Shown: in pieces, positions 44,967 through 53,200 of the stretch
Numbering within the stretch: position 1 is the first letter of the stretch
Layout of the letters: the number at the start of each line of letters is the position of its first letter
Assembly: GCA_030448105.1 (NCBI GenBank)
Contig: JAUJNP010000004.1
Span: 154,141 to 218,140 of the forward strand
DNA: 64,000 bases
Direction: 5' to 3'
From: Acidimicrobiales bacterium
Lineage (GTDB): Bacteria > Actinomycetota > Acidimicrobiia > Acidimicrobiales > Iamiaceae
Position numbers and translations under genes: made by a program
Notes under the pieces: model-generated
The model's input: the letters and a program-made list of their open reading frames with translations, nothing else
What the model was told of the DNA's origin: nothing
Database searches by the model: none

Positions 44967-45481
44967 CCGCCGCCCCCGAGGAGGCGGCACGGCCGGCGGT
45001 CGAGCTCGATCGCCCGGTCATCGCGGCCCTCGCCCGCCGGGCGGTGCAGGAGCTGGCGCCGACCCGCGGGGGCGACGTGTGGCGCCGGCGGGAGGCCCGC
45101 CCCGAGCCGGTGGAGGCCTCCATCGACGCCGCCCTGGCCGCCGCCGCCCTCCCGGGGGCCAGCTGCACGGTGGTGGCGGGCACCCTCGACGACGTGGTGG
45201 TGGGCTACGGAGTGGCCTCGGTGGAGCGGTTGCGCGACGGCGGCCTCCTCGGCGTGGTCGACGACCTCTACGTGGAGCCCGACGCCCGCGGCGTGGGGGT
45301 GGGCGAGGCGATGATGGACGGGTTGTTGGCCTGGTGCGAGCAGCGGGGCTGCATCGGCGTCGACGCGCTGGCCCTGCCCGGCAACCGGGAGACCAAGAAC
45401 TTCTTCGAGCGCTTCGGGCTGACCGCCCGGGCCATCGTCGTCCATCGCCGCCTGGGCGCCGCCGAGGGCCCGCCGGAGTGA
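44963..45481 (+). CDS. GNAT-family N-acetyltransferase
   Basis: 172 residues. The acetyl-CoA motif A is DDLYVEPDARGVGVGEAMMDGLL, with the R-G-x-G-x-G/A loop (RGVGVGEAM), then LPGNRETKNFFERFGLTAR, typical motif B. Substrate unknown. GTG start overlaps the preceding stop and its own stop overlaps the NUDIX start as GTGA. Confidence 0.88.
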   Translation: MTAAPEEAARPAVELDRPVIAALARRAVQELAPTRGGDVWRRREARPEPVEASIDAALAAAALPGASCTVVAGTLDDVVVGYGVASVERLRDGGLLGVVDDLYVEPDARGVGVGEAMMDGLLAWCEQRGCIGVDALALPGNRETKNFFERFGLTARAIVVHRRLGAAEGPPE

Positions 45482-45957
45482 ACGGACCCGAGCTGTGCGT
45501 CAGCGCGCTGGTGGTGCGCGACGACGAGCTGCTGCTGGTGCGCCGTGGCCGCGGCCGGGCCGCGGGCACCTGGGCGCTGCCCGGTGGGCGGGTGCAGGAG
45601 GGGGAGCTGCTGGCCGAGGCCGTGGTCCGCGAGCTGGCCGAGGAGACCGCCCTCGAGGGCGTGTGCGGCGAGCTGGTGGGCTACACCGAGCTGCTGGGCG
45701 AGACGGCGTCGCCGGCGGGGGAGCGCGGTCACGCCGTGGTGCTCACCTTCCGGGTCCACCTGCTGGGCCCAGGTGCGCCCGCCGCCGGCGACGATGCCGC
45801 CGAGGCGGCATGGGTGGCCCTCGGCGAGGTGACCGAGCGCCCGCTGGCCGCCGGGGTGGGCGAGCTCCTCACCGACCACGGCATCGTGTCGGCGATCGGT
45901 CAGGGCAGGCTCAGCGGCCCTTCCAGGACGGCGCCCGCTTCTCGACGAAGGCAGTGA
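45478..45957 (+). CDS. NUDIX hydrolase
   Basis: 159 residues. The Nudix box is GGRVQEGELLAEAVVRELAEETAL (G-x5-E-x7-REUxEExxU, kept in two overlapping stretches). VNGPELCVSALVVRDDELLLVRRG is the leading beta strand. It hydrolyses nucleoside diphosphates linked to another group. The last 47 bases overlap the 3' end of the convergent crotonase gene, so the final residues (GPSRTAPASRRRQ) are probably unstructured. Confidence 0.85.
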   Translation: MNGPELCVSALVVRDDELLLVRRGRGRAAGTWALPGGRVQEGELLAEAVVRELAEETALEGVCGELVGYTELLGETASPAGERGHAVVLTFRVHLLGPGAPAAGDDAAEAAWVALGEVTERPLAAGVGELLTDHGIVSAIGQGRLSGPSRTAPASRRRQ

Positions 45958-46684
45958 TGCCCTCGTTGAAGTCCTCGGCGGAGAACATGGCCACGATCCC
46001 CTCGGCTGACATCTTCCAGCCCACCTCGTCGGGCTGGTCGGTGGCTTCGATCACGATGCGCCGGCTCTCGCGCACCGCCAGCGGGGCGTTCTCGCAGATG
46101 CGCCCGGCCATGGCCTGGGCGGTGGCCAGGGCCTCGCCCTCCTCGCACAGCTCGTTCACCAGGCCGAAGTGGTGGGCCCGCTCGGCGGGGAAGTCGAGCC
46201 GCCCGGTGAGCACCAGCTCCATGGCCACGTTGCGGGGCAGCTTGCGGGGCAGGCGGAACAGCCCGCCCGCCGCCGCCACCAGGTTGCGCTTCACCTCGGG
46301 CACGCCGAACACCGCCGTGCGCGACGCCACCACCAGATCGCACGCCAGCACCAGCTCGGTGCCCCCGGCCAGCGCGGGCCCGTCCACCGCCGCGATCACC
46401 GGCTTGGTGCGGTCACGCTGCACGAAGCCGCCGAAGCCGCCCCGCGCCGTGGACATGCCGCCAGGGTCCGAGGTCATGGCCTTGAGGTCGGCGCCGGCGC
46501 AGAAGATGTAGCCCTTTTCGGTGCGGGCCCCGGTGAGGATGCCCACCCACGCCTCGTCGTCGGCCTCGAGCTGGTCGACCGCTTCCTCGATGCCCCGGGC
46601 GACCTCACCGTTCACCGCGTTGCGGGCCTCGGGCCGGTTGATGGTGATGACGCCGACGTGCCCGTCGAGCTCGTAGGAGACCAT
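45911..46684 (-). CDS. Enoyl-CoA hydratase/isomerase (crotonase) family protein
   Basis: 257 residues of the crotonase fold: GVITINRPEARNAVNGEV near the start, FCAGADLKAM giving the first oxyanion site, and GPALAGGTELVLACDLVVAS the second, with the GGxxEL glycine. The catalytic acid positions of true hydratase are not decisive: the second Glu is not obvious, so it may be a hydratase, isomerase or dehalogenase-type member. It has a single promoter with a perfect palindrome. Confidence 0.88.
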   Translation of the reverse strand: MVSYELDGHVGVITINRPEARNAVNGEVARGIEEAVDQLEADDEAWVGILTGARTEKGYIFCAGADLKAMTSDPGGMSTARGGFGGFVQRDRTKPVIAAVDGPALAGGTELVLACDLVVASRTAVFGVPEVKRNLVAAAGGLFRLPRKLPRNVAMELVLTGRLDFPAERAHHFGLVNELCEEGEALATAQAMAGRICENAPLAVRESRRIVIEATDQPDEVGWKMSAEGIVAMFSAEDFNEGITAFVEKRAPSWKGR

Positions 46685-46690
46685 GGGCGC

Positions 46691-46717
46691 ACCCTAGCCA
46701 GCTTGACCGGCCGGTCA
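46691..46717 (-). promoter_or_regulatory. Crotonase promoter with a perfect 14-bp palindromic operator
   Basis: On the minus strand: CTGACC (-35), 16 bases, TAGGGT (-10), 6 bases, ATG at 46684. TGACCGGCCGGTCA (46704-46717) is a perfect palindrome overlapping the -35 element, a typical repressor site such as those of TetR-type acyl-CoA regulators. No regulator gene sits beside it. Confidence 0.6.
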
Positions 46718-46780
46718 GGTCGCCGGCGGTACCCACGTGGGTAGGTGGGCATCGGTGCCCGACGCCACCCCCGCCACCGA

Positions 46781-46978
46781 ATGAGCCCCGATGCCGGGCA
46801 CCTGCGTTGCCCGTTCTGCGATGCCTACACCGTCGCCCGCCTGTACCTGGCGTCGGTGCGCCTCGACTCGTGCGAGTGCCACAGCTGCGGCGCCCGCTGG
46901 GACGAGGAGCCCCGCAGCGGTGCGTACCGGGGGAGGAGCAGCCCCGAGTCGGTGATCACCCCCAGGGAGCCGGGCTGA
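46781..46978 (+). CDS. Small zinc-ribbon protein
   Basis: 65 residues from ATG 46781. Two CxxC pairs (CPFC near residue 9 and CHSC in the middle) form a zinc ribbon similar to transcription-elongation or primase-type ribbons. Reading back to GTG 46745 would add 12 residues. Unknown function. A strong hairpin follows. Confidence 0.55.
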   Translation: MSPDAGHLRCPFCDAYTVARLYLASVRLDSCECHSCGARWDEEPRSGAYRGRSSPESVITPREPG

Positions 46979-47022
46979 GTCGAGCCGAAAGGCGAGGCGC
47001 TCGCTCGCGTGGCCGATGCCAC

Positions 47023-47047
47023 ACCGCACCGACGAGTTCGGTGCGGT
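47023..47047. terminator. Perfect 10-bp hairpin
   Basis: ACCGCACCGA and TCGGTGCGGT are perfect complements with a 5-base loop (CGAGT). It lies 44 bases after the small zinc-ribbon stop and 83 bases before the broken MMPL gene. Stem strength suggests a terminator without a T-tract. Confidence 0.55.
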
Positions 47048-47130
47048 CGCCACGTCCGACCGTGTGAGGCCATCCGGACCACGCAGGCGGTGGGCCCGGA
47101 CAGCCGGCCCAGAGCCCAGGAGGCTCCCCT

Positions 47131-48165
47131 TTGTTCGCACGACTCGGTCCTTGGTGCCACGACCGCCGCAAGCTCGTCCTTGCCCTGTGGGTGGGCGTGC
47201 TGATCCTTCGGCGGCGCCGTCTCGGGAGCGGTCGGCAGCGGGTTCCGTGACGAGTTCAACCTGCCCGACGTCGAGTCGAAGCAGGGCTTCGACATCCTCG
47301 ACGAGGAGTTCGGCGGCCAGGGCACGGGCCAGTCCGGCACCATCGTGTTCCGCGCCGACCAGGGCGTGGAGGACCGGCGCGTCAAGGCGGCCATTACGAC
47401 CGACCTCGTCAACCGCCTGCGCGACGAGGTGCGGCCCCCGGCCGAGCGGACCGCCGGGTCGAGGTCGCCGTCACCGGCAGCGTGGCGGTGAACACCGACT
47501 TCTCGGCCTACCTCACCGCCCGGCTCCCGTACTTCTTCGCCGCCGTCCTCGCGCTGTCGTTCCTGCTCCTCATGGTCGTCTTCCGGTCGCTGCTGGTGCC
47601 GCTGAAGGCGGTGCTGATGAACCTCCTGTCGATCGGGGCGGCGTACGGCATCGTGGTGGCGCTGTTCCAGTGGGGGTGGCTGAGCGACGTCACCGGCCTG
47701 CAACCCGCGCCCATCGAGCCATGGGCCCCGATGATGCTGTTCGCCATCGTGTTCGGGCTGTCGATGGACTACGAGGTGTTCCTGCTCTCCCGGGTGCGCG
47801 AGGAGTGGACCCGCAGCGGAGACAGCCGCACCTCGGTGGCCGACGGCCTGGCCGCTACCGCCAAGGTCATCACCGCGGCGGCGGCGATCATGGTCTTCGT
47901 CTTCGGCAGCTTCATCCTCGAGAACGACCGGGTCATCAAGCTGATGGGGACGGGTCTGGCGGTTGCCATCCTCCTCGACGCCACCATCGTGCGGCTGCTG
48001 CTGGTGCCGGCGACCATGGAGCTCCTGGGCGACAGGAACTGGTGGCTGCCGCGCTGGCTCGACCGGATCCTGCCCACCATCGAGGTGGAAGGCCACGCCG
48101 ACCCCGTACCCGAGGAGGAGGAGGACCGCAGCGAGCGCGAGCCCGCCCGCGTCGGCCGCGGCTGA
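47131..48165 (+). pseudogene. Broken MMPL-family RND transporter
   Basis: TTG 47131 follows AGGAGG. The first part reads FARLGPWCHDRRKLVLALWVG (start of an MMPL protein). A frame change near 47206 moves to GGAVSGAVGSGFRDEFNLPDV. Near 47390 the text jumps from the N-terminal periplasmic domain (DRRVKAAI) straight to the second half (LVNRLRDEV), and near 47450 there is another frame change. From there GSVAVNTDFSAYLTARLPYF, six helices and GLSMDYEVFLLSRVREEW, up to MELLGDRNWWLPRWLDRILP, are intact. The middle, including the first membrane bundle, is lost. It cannot make a full transporter. Confidence 0.8.
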
Positions 48166-48231
48166 GCCCCCTCACCGTCGGGCGGGTAGCGCCGCCTCGG
48201 CCCGGGGCGGAGCGGTGCTCGCCGAGTCCGG

Positions 48232-49962
48232 TCAGGTGCGAACGTGTCCAGGCGGGGGCGGCGCCGGCGGGGTGGGCGCGGTCATCTCCGCCTGGGCCAC
48301 CTCGTCGGCCACCGGGTCGGGCGGATCATCGGCACGCGCCTCGGTGAGGCGGGCCTCGGCGACGGCTTCATCCTCGGGCTCGCCTACACGGGCGGCCGTG
48401 GGCTGGGCCTCGGGTGCCGAGGGGGCGACCGTGGGCGGCACCGGGCTGATCGCCTCCACCGCCGGCGGGGGAACGTCACGCGGCGGGGGAGAGGCGGCCG
48501 GAGCGGGAGGCGGGGGAGCGTCGGCTGGACGAGGCGGCGGGGGCGGCACGAGCAGCCCGGACCTGGCCTCGGAGGCAGGGGAGCGGTCGGGTGCGGGCGC
48601 ACCGCCACGGCGCCGGGCGGGAGCGGCGGGAGGTTCGATCCCGAAGCGGGCGGCGATCTGGGGCAGCCGGCTGGCGGTCTTGCGCACCGCGGCCAGCAGA
48701 GCGTCGCTGGGCGCGGCCGGAACGGTGGGGGGGAGCACCTTGAGGTGGACGGGCGAGAAGGACAGCGCCTCGAGCACGGTGGCCCAGCGGTCCTGGGGGG
48801 TCTCCTCGGTGAGGGCGCCCGCCGCCGCCTCCACCAGCCGGGTGGTGAGGTCGGGGGGCAGCAACGCTCCCGCCTTGGGGGGACGGGAGCTGAGGCGCAG
48901 GGCCCGGACGACCCGGCCTTCGGCCAGGTTCCCGGTGATCTCGCGCAGCCAGGCCGACTGCTCCTCCTCCACCCGCCGGGCCAGGCCGGCCCGCAGCTCC
49001 GCGGCCAGAGCGCGGGAGTCCTCGTCGCGGGCGGCGGTGTCGGCGGCCACGATCACCGAGCGCAGGTCGCGCAGGTCCAGCTCGTCCAAGTCGGCCCGGG
49101 CCGCTTCCGCCCGGTCGCGCCATTCCGCCACCCGGAGGCGGGGGAGGAGCTGCTCGGCCAGGTCCACCATCGGCTCGGGCTTGATCTCCGGGCGGCCCTC
49201 GGCCCGGGCCTGTTCGTTCTGCTTGTCGACGGCTTGGCGCACGGCGGGGATGCCGCCCCGCAGCACCTGCTCGGCCACCGGGCGCTCCTCCACGGCGAGG
49301 GTGTCGAGGACGGCGGCGCGGTGCGCCCGCCCCGCCCGGAGCCGCTTGGGGCGGGGCCGGGTGTCGGCTGGTGGGGTCGAGCGGCGGGGCCGGCTGTCGG
49401 CGCCCCGGTCGCGGTCGGGCCGCGGTGCCCGGGGAATGGAGGCACGGTCCCCATCGCCACCGCCGGCGCCGGCCGGCGCCGGCCGGCCCCCCCCCCCCCC
49501 GCGCGCGCCGGCGGGGGGCTCGCGGCCGTCACGACGCGCGGCGCGGTGCCGGCCTGCGCCCGGAGGCCCGGGGCGGGGGGGGCGGGGGCCGGGGGGGCGG
49601 GCGCCCGGGGGGCGGGCCCCCGCCCGCCGCTCGCTCGGGCGGCGATCGCCACGCTCACGGCCTTCGCGGCCACCTCGGCGGGGCGCCAGGGTGGTGGTCA
49701 CAAGGGTCTCGGGCTCCTCTCGCCCGAAGAGCTCGAGGCGGGCCGGCTCGGGGCGCGACCCCTTGGGGACGGCCACGCCGAGCACCTCGGTACCGTCGAG
49801 CCCGATCTCCACCTCGGCCCGCAGCACGTCGCCCACGGCGGGGGCGCCCGGCAGCATCGCCGCCGGCACCACGCCCTTGGGTTGGCGGGCACCGGCCGCC
49901 CGCCAGGTCCACGAACCGTCATCGCGGGTGCTCGTCAGCTCGATGTCGATCCTGCGGGACAT
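48232..49962 (-). CDS. Arg/Gly/Pro-rich protein, possible RNA-binding, function unknown
   Basis: 576 residues from ATG 49962. The N-terminal 75 residues are beta-rich (SRRIDIELTSTRDDGSWTWR...VGDVLRAEVEIG) and resemble an OB- or TRAM-like fold. Residues about 85-200 are a low-complexity Arg/Gly/Pro-rich segment. About 200-420 are helical (AVRQAVDKQNEQARAEG; ALRLSSRPPKAGALLP). The last 130 are Pro/Ala-rich. No enzyme motif. The layout recalls RNA-binding proteins with RGG tails, but that is inference. The C14 tract within it makes the frame uncertain. TAGGTT lies 8 bases before the ATG. Confidence 0.6.
   Translation of the reverse strand: MSRRIDIELTSTRDDGSWTWRAAGARQPKGVVPAAMLPGAPAVGDVLRAEVEIGLDGTEVLGVAVPKGSRPEPARLELFGREEPETLVTTTLAPRRGGREGRERGDRRPSERRAGARPPGARPPGPRPPRPGPPGAGRHRAARRDGREPPAGARGGGGGRPAPAGAGGGDGDRASIPRAPRPDRDRGADSRPRRSTPPADTRPRPKRLRAGRAHRAAVLDTLAVEERPVAEQVLRGGIPAVRQAVDKQNEQARAEGRPEIKPEPMVDLAEQLLPRLRVAEWRDRAEAARADLDELDLRDLRSVIVAADTAARDEDSRALAAELRAGLARRVEEEQSAWLREITGNLAEGRVVRALRLSSRPPKAGALLPPDLTTRLVEAAAGALTEETPQDRWATVLEALSFSPVHLKVLPPTVPAAPSDALLAAVRKTASRLPQIAARFGIEPPAAPARRRGGAPAPDRSPASEARSGLLVPPPPPRPADAPPPPAPAASPPPRDVPPPAVEAISPVPPTVAPSAPEAQPTAARVGEPEDEAVAEARLTEARADDPPDPVADEVAQAEMTAPTPPAPPPPGHVRT
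49487..49500. repeat. C14 homopolymer inside a coding region
   Basis: Fourteen C residues in a row on the plus strand (G14 in the message), within GC-only sequence running roughly 49460-49620. Slippage in replication or sequencing would change the frame of the Arg/Gly-rich gene. Confidence 0.9.
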
Positions 49963-49970
49963 GGGGGGCA

Positions 49971-49976
49971 AACCTA
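49971..49976 (-). promoter_or_regulatory. -10 box of the Arg/Gly-rich gene
   Basis: TAGGTT on the minus strand, then 8 bases, then the ATG at 49962. Confidence 0.5.
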
Positions 49977-50056
49977 CTCCGTGGCGCGGTCACGTCCCGA
50001 TGGGATGCTGGTGCTGTATCGCCCATAATGCAAGTTCTGTAAAGTTACGGGCCGGT

Positions 50057-50413
50057 TCAGGGATCCAGAGTGCGGGGCTCGATCCAGGCGGCAGCCGCCG
50101 GGCGAGCGTTGTCCAGCAGCCACCGCAGCGCGGCGGCCACGTCCTCGGGTCCGGCCGCCTCCTCCAGGTCCCGGTCGACGTCCTCGATGGCGGCCTGAAG
50201 GCAGTACAGGGCGCTCTGGAGGTCCTCGAGCACCCCGCGGTCCACGATCACGTCGTCGTCGCCGAGGCCGTGGGCGGCCGCCAACTTGCGGGCCAGGTGG
50301 GCCTGCTGGCGGCATCCCTGGCGGCAGTACCGCCGCGGCCGCCCTGGCCCGGGGTTGGGCACGATCAGGCGCCCGCACCACCGGCACCGCTCGCCCGTCG
50401 CTAGTTCCGTCAC
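50057..50413 (-). CDS. Small zinc-finger protein, possible regulator
   Basis: 118 residues from GTG 50413. CRWCGRLIVPNPGPGRPRRYC then QGC gives three or four zinc Cys in a short basic finger, followed by helical LEDLQSALYCLQAAIEDVDRDL. Zinc-finger sections of this type are seen in small actinobacterial DNA-binding proteins. Reading back to 50476 would add a non-conserved stretch. GTG is 6 bases from a TATTTT -10 box, and a perfect palindrome covers the start codon, suggesting self-regulation. Confidence 0.6.
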   Translation of the reverse strand: MTELATGERCRWCGRLIVPNPGPGRPRRYCRQGCRQQAHLARKLAAAHGLGDDDVIVDRGVLEDLQSALYCLQAAIEDVDRDLEEAAGPEDVAAALRWLLDNARPAAAAWIEPRTLDP

Positions 50414-50425
50414 GTGACGAAAATA
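50408..50425 (-). promoter_or_regulatory. TATTTT -10 box with a palindrome across the start codon
   Basis: TATTTT (50425-50420), then CGTCAC, then GTG at 50413: leaderless spacing. CGTCACGTGACG (50408-50419) is a perfect 12-bp palindrome spanning the start, suited to a repressor dimer. Confidence 0.6.
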
Positions 50426-50505
50426 GCCGACCGCGGTTGCCTCGCACCGGCAGAACAGCAACCGCGTGATGATCACGGTGAGACGGATCGGCTGAGCGGC
50501 CCCCG

Positions 50506-50511
50506 TAGGTT
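50506..50511 (+). promoter_or_regulatory. -10 box of the lipoprotein esterase, leaderless spacing
   Basis: TAGGTT, then 6 bases, then the GTG at 50518. Confidence 0.55.
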
Positions 50512-50517
50512 CATAGC

Positions 50518-51681
50518 GTGCCCCGACGACGTCTCGCCGCGCTTCTGCTCTCGGTCGCCGTGCTGGCCTCGTGCTCGGGCGGCGGCGATGGCGGTCGCGC
50601 TTCGAACACCACTCAACCCGCCACCACCACGCACGATCGCACCCCCTACACCGGCGAGGGCCCTTACGCCGCCGGGGTCACCGACCTGGCCCTGGTCGAC
50701 GGCCGCCGGGTGGTGGTGTGGTACCCGGCGGACAAGGCGGCAGCCGACGCCACCCCCCGCCAGACCTTCGACATCGCCAGCCTGCTGTCGCCCGAGCTGC
50801 AGGCCAAGATCCCCGCCGAGATGCGGGTGCAGTACGAGATCGACGCCCATCCCGGCGCGGCCTCGGCCGACGACGACGGCGCCTTCCCGCTGGTGCTGTT
50901 CAGCCACGGCTTCGCCGGGTTCCCCGAGCAGTCCGCCCACCTCACCACCTTCCTCGCCCGGTGGGGGTTCGTGGTGGTGGCCCCCGACCACGTCGAACGC
51001 TCCCTCAGCGGGCTGCTCGGCACCGCCGCCCGAGGTGTGGCCCGCCGCCGCGACCGCGAGGTGCTCGGCCTGGCCCTGGACGCGGTGGTGGCCGAAGGCC
51101 GGCGGCGGGGCTCGCACCTCGCGGGCATCGTCGACGAGGACCGCGCCGCCGTCATCGGGCACTCCGCCGGGGCCGGGGCGGCGTACGAGATGGCATCGCG
51201 CGACGGTCGCATCGACGCCTTCATCTCCTACTCGTTGGCCGAGCCCGCCGGCGCCGACGCCCCCGAGCCACCCGATGTGCCGGGCATGGTGATGCTGGGC
51301 ACCGCCGACGGGGTGATCCCCGCCGCCTCCACCCGCGCCGCCTACGAGCACATGCGGGGCCCGAAGTACCGGGTGGAGCTGGCTCGGGCCGGGCACCTCG
51401 TGTTCTCCGACATCTGCCTGATCGGCCGGGAGCAGGGAGGGCTGATCGGCATCGCCCGCTCCATCGACCTGCCCATCCCCAGCGAGCTGGCCAAGCTCGG
51501 CACCGATGGCTGCACCCCCGAGGACCTCGACCCCCGGCGGGCCTTCCCCGTCATCGACGACGTCAGCGTGGCGTTCCTGCGCCGCTACCTCGGGATCGAC
51601 GACGACGACACGGCGCTCGACCCCGAGGCCCTGGCCGGTGGCTTTCCCGGCGTCCGCGTCATGGTGCGGGCCCAGCGCTGA
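50518..51681 (+). CDS. Alpha/beta-hydrolase lipoprotein (platelet-activating-factor acetylhydrolase-like)
   Basis: 387 residues. A lipoprotein signal peptide ends in a lipobox (VLASC; Cys about residue 19). The alpha/beta-hydrolase fold has LFSHGFAGFPEQSAHL for the oxyanion region, the nucleophile elbow GHSAGAG, and a late His in RAGHLVFSD. This resembles dienelactone-hydrolase/PAF-AH II type esterases acting on an ester lipid outside the cell. The 3' end is convergent with the next gene. Confidence 0.82.
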   Translation: MPRRRLAALLLSVAVLASCSGGGDGGRASNTTQPATTTHDRTPYTGEGPYAAGVTDLALVDGRRVVVWYPADKAAADATPRQTFDIASLLSPELQAKIPAEMRVQYEIDAHPGAASADDDGAFPLVLFSHGFAGFPEQSAHLTTFLARWGFVVVAPDHVERSLSGLLGTAARGVARRRDREVLGLALDAVVAEGRRRGSHLAGIVDEDRAAVIGHSAGAGAAYEMASRDGRIDAFISYSLAEPAGADAPEPPDVPGMVMLGTADGVIPAASTRAAYEHMRGPKYRVELARAGHLVFSDICLIGREQGGLIGIARSIDLPIPSELAKLGTDGCTPEDLDPRRAFPVIDDVSVAFLRRYLGIDDDDTALDPEALAGGFPGVRVMVRAQR

Positions 51682-51692
51682 AGCCCCCGGCG

Positions 51693-51711
51693 GGTGGGTC
51701 AGCCGCCCACC
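51693..51711. terminator. Possible hairpin between convergent genes
   Basis: GGTGGG and CCCACC with a 7-base loop lie at the shared 3' end of the esterase and the membrane-protein gene. Weak. Confidence 0.3.
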
Positions 51712-52256
51712 TGGACCCGCCCCCCGGACAGCTGCAGGATCGCCCGCGACAGGGTGTCGGCGTCGACGTCGAGCCCGTGGAGGCCGAGCACCAGGCCGCG
51801 CCGGTGCACCAGCTTCCACAGCCGCTGGTCGTGGGGGGCCTGCACGCCGGGCGTGTCGGGGCCGACGCCGGGCATGGGCCGCACGACCAGCCGGCGCCCC
51901 AGGGTGCGGCGCTCGATGCGGGCGACCGCCGGCCAGGGCAGGGTCACCGAGCCGTACCCCGGCACGGCGAGCCAGAGGCCGCCGCCCGAGATGACGGCGG
52001 CGACGTCGACCGCGGCCCGCTTCCCCCACGAGTAGGCGTGGACCGTGATCTGGAAGACCTGGCTGATGACGAGGATGGCGAAGGGGCCGCCCGCCACCAG
52101 GGACGCCGACTCCCCCGCTGCCCACAGCCCGGCGCCCAGGACGCCGGTCAGGATGACCGCGTGGAGCACGACGATGGCGGTGAAGCGCCCGTTCACCTTG
52201 GCCCGGTCGGTGCGCACGACCAACTGCGGCGCGGTGGCGGTCGCGGTCGCGGTCAC
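51699..52256 (-). CDS. Two-helix membrane protein with a C-terminal beta domain
   Basis: 185 residues from GTG 52256 (a longer reading to 52316 is possible). Two membrane spans (FTAIVVLHAVILTGVLGAGLW and GGPFAILVISQVFQITVHAY) are followed by a strand-rich cytoplasmic domain (LWLAVPGYGSVTLPWPAVARIE, RRLVVRPMPG) resembling a PH-like fold seen in actinobacterial membrane proteins. Function unknown. Confidence 0.6.
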   Translation of the reverse strand: MTATATATAPQLVVRTDRAKVNGRFTAIVVLHAVILTGVLGAGLWAAGESASLVAGGPFAILVISQVFQITVHAYSWGKRAAVDVAAVISGGGLWLAVPGYGSVTLPWPAVARIERRTLGRRLVVRPMPGVGPDTPGVQAPHDQRLWKLVHRRGLVLGLHGLDVDADTLSRAILQLSGGRVQVGG

Positions 52257-52341
52257 CTTCGGGTTGCCTGCACGCCTCCATGCTCGCACGCCGCCCGGCC
52301 AGCCCCCACACGCCAACGGATCGGGCGACGGCCGGGCCTCC

Positions 52342-52347
52342 TAGACT
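52342..52347 (+). promoter_or_regulatory. -10 box of the aldolase gene
   Basis: TAGACT; the ATG is 37 bases downstream with GAGGAGCG before it, so this gene has a normal leader. Confidence 0.4.
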
Positions 52348-52384
52348 GGCGTCCAGCTCGGCCGGCCCTTCGAGGAGCGCAACC

Positions 52385-53200
52385 ATGCCTGCAGCCACGC
52401 CTATCCGCCCGCCCCACGACCCGTTCCTGCAGTTCGCCGACCCGGCCGAGGAACGGCTCCACCTCAAGCAGCGGCTGGCGGCGGCGTTCCGCATCTTCGG
52501 CCGTTTCGGCTTCGACGAGGGCGTGGCCGGCCACATCACCGCCCGCGACCCCGAGCACGCCGACCAGTTCTGGGTCAACCCGTTCGGGCTCAACTTCAGA
52601 ATGATCACCGTCGACGACCTGATCCTGGTCAACCACGACGGCGAGGTGGTCGGGGGCAACGGGACGGTGAACGTGGCGGCCTTCGCCATCCACTCCCAGG
52701 TCCACGCCGCCCGTCCCGACGTGATCGCCGCCGCCCACTCCCACTCGGTCAACGGCAAGGCCTTCTCCAGCCTGGGCAAGATGCTCGACCCGCTGACCCA
52801 GGACGCCTGCATCTTCCACGGCGACCACGGTCTGTTCGACGACTACACCGGCGTGGTGGTCGACGTCGAGGAGGGCAAGCGCATCGCCCACGCCCTCGGC
52901 GAGCACAAGGCCGCCATCCTGCGCAACCACGGCCTGCTCACGGTGGGCCACAGCGTGGACGAGGCCGTCTACTGGTTCGTCACCATGGAGCGCAGCTGCC
53001 AGGCCGAGCTGCTGGCCCGGGCGACCGGTGAGCCGGTGCTCATCGACGACGAGATGGCCCGCCACACCCAGACCCAGGTGGGCTCGCACCTGGCCGGTTG
53101 GTTCAGCGCCCAACCGCTCTTCGACTGGATCCTGACCACCGAACCCGACCTGCTGTCCGGCACCCAGCTCGTCACCGAAACTGTCGCCACCCGCGCGTGA
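52385..53200 (+). CDS. Class II aldolase/adducin family protein
   Basis: 271 residues. GFDEGVAGHITARDP and AAHSHSVNGKAFS carry the metal-binding His residues, with HGDHGLFDDYTG and ILRNHGLLTVGHSVDEA holding later ones, matching the fuculose-aldolase/adducin fold. Used in sugar aldolases and dehydratases. The actual substrate is unknown. A repeat follows immediately after its stop. Confidence 0.85.
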   Translation: MPAATPIRPPHDPFLQFADPAEERLHLKQRLAAAFRIFGRFGFDEGVAGHITARDPEHADQFWVNPFGLNFRMITVDDLILVNHDGEVVGGNGTVNVAAFAIHSQVHAARPDVIAAAHSHSVNGKAFSSLGKMLDPLTQDACIFHGDHGLFDDYTGVVVDVEEGKRIAHALGEHKAAILRNHGLLTVGHSVDEAVYWFVTMERSCQAELLARATGEPVLIDDEMARHTQTQVGSHLAGWFSAQPLFDWILTTEPDLLSGTQLVTETVATRA

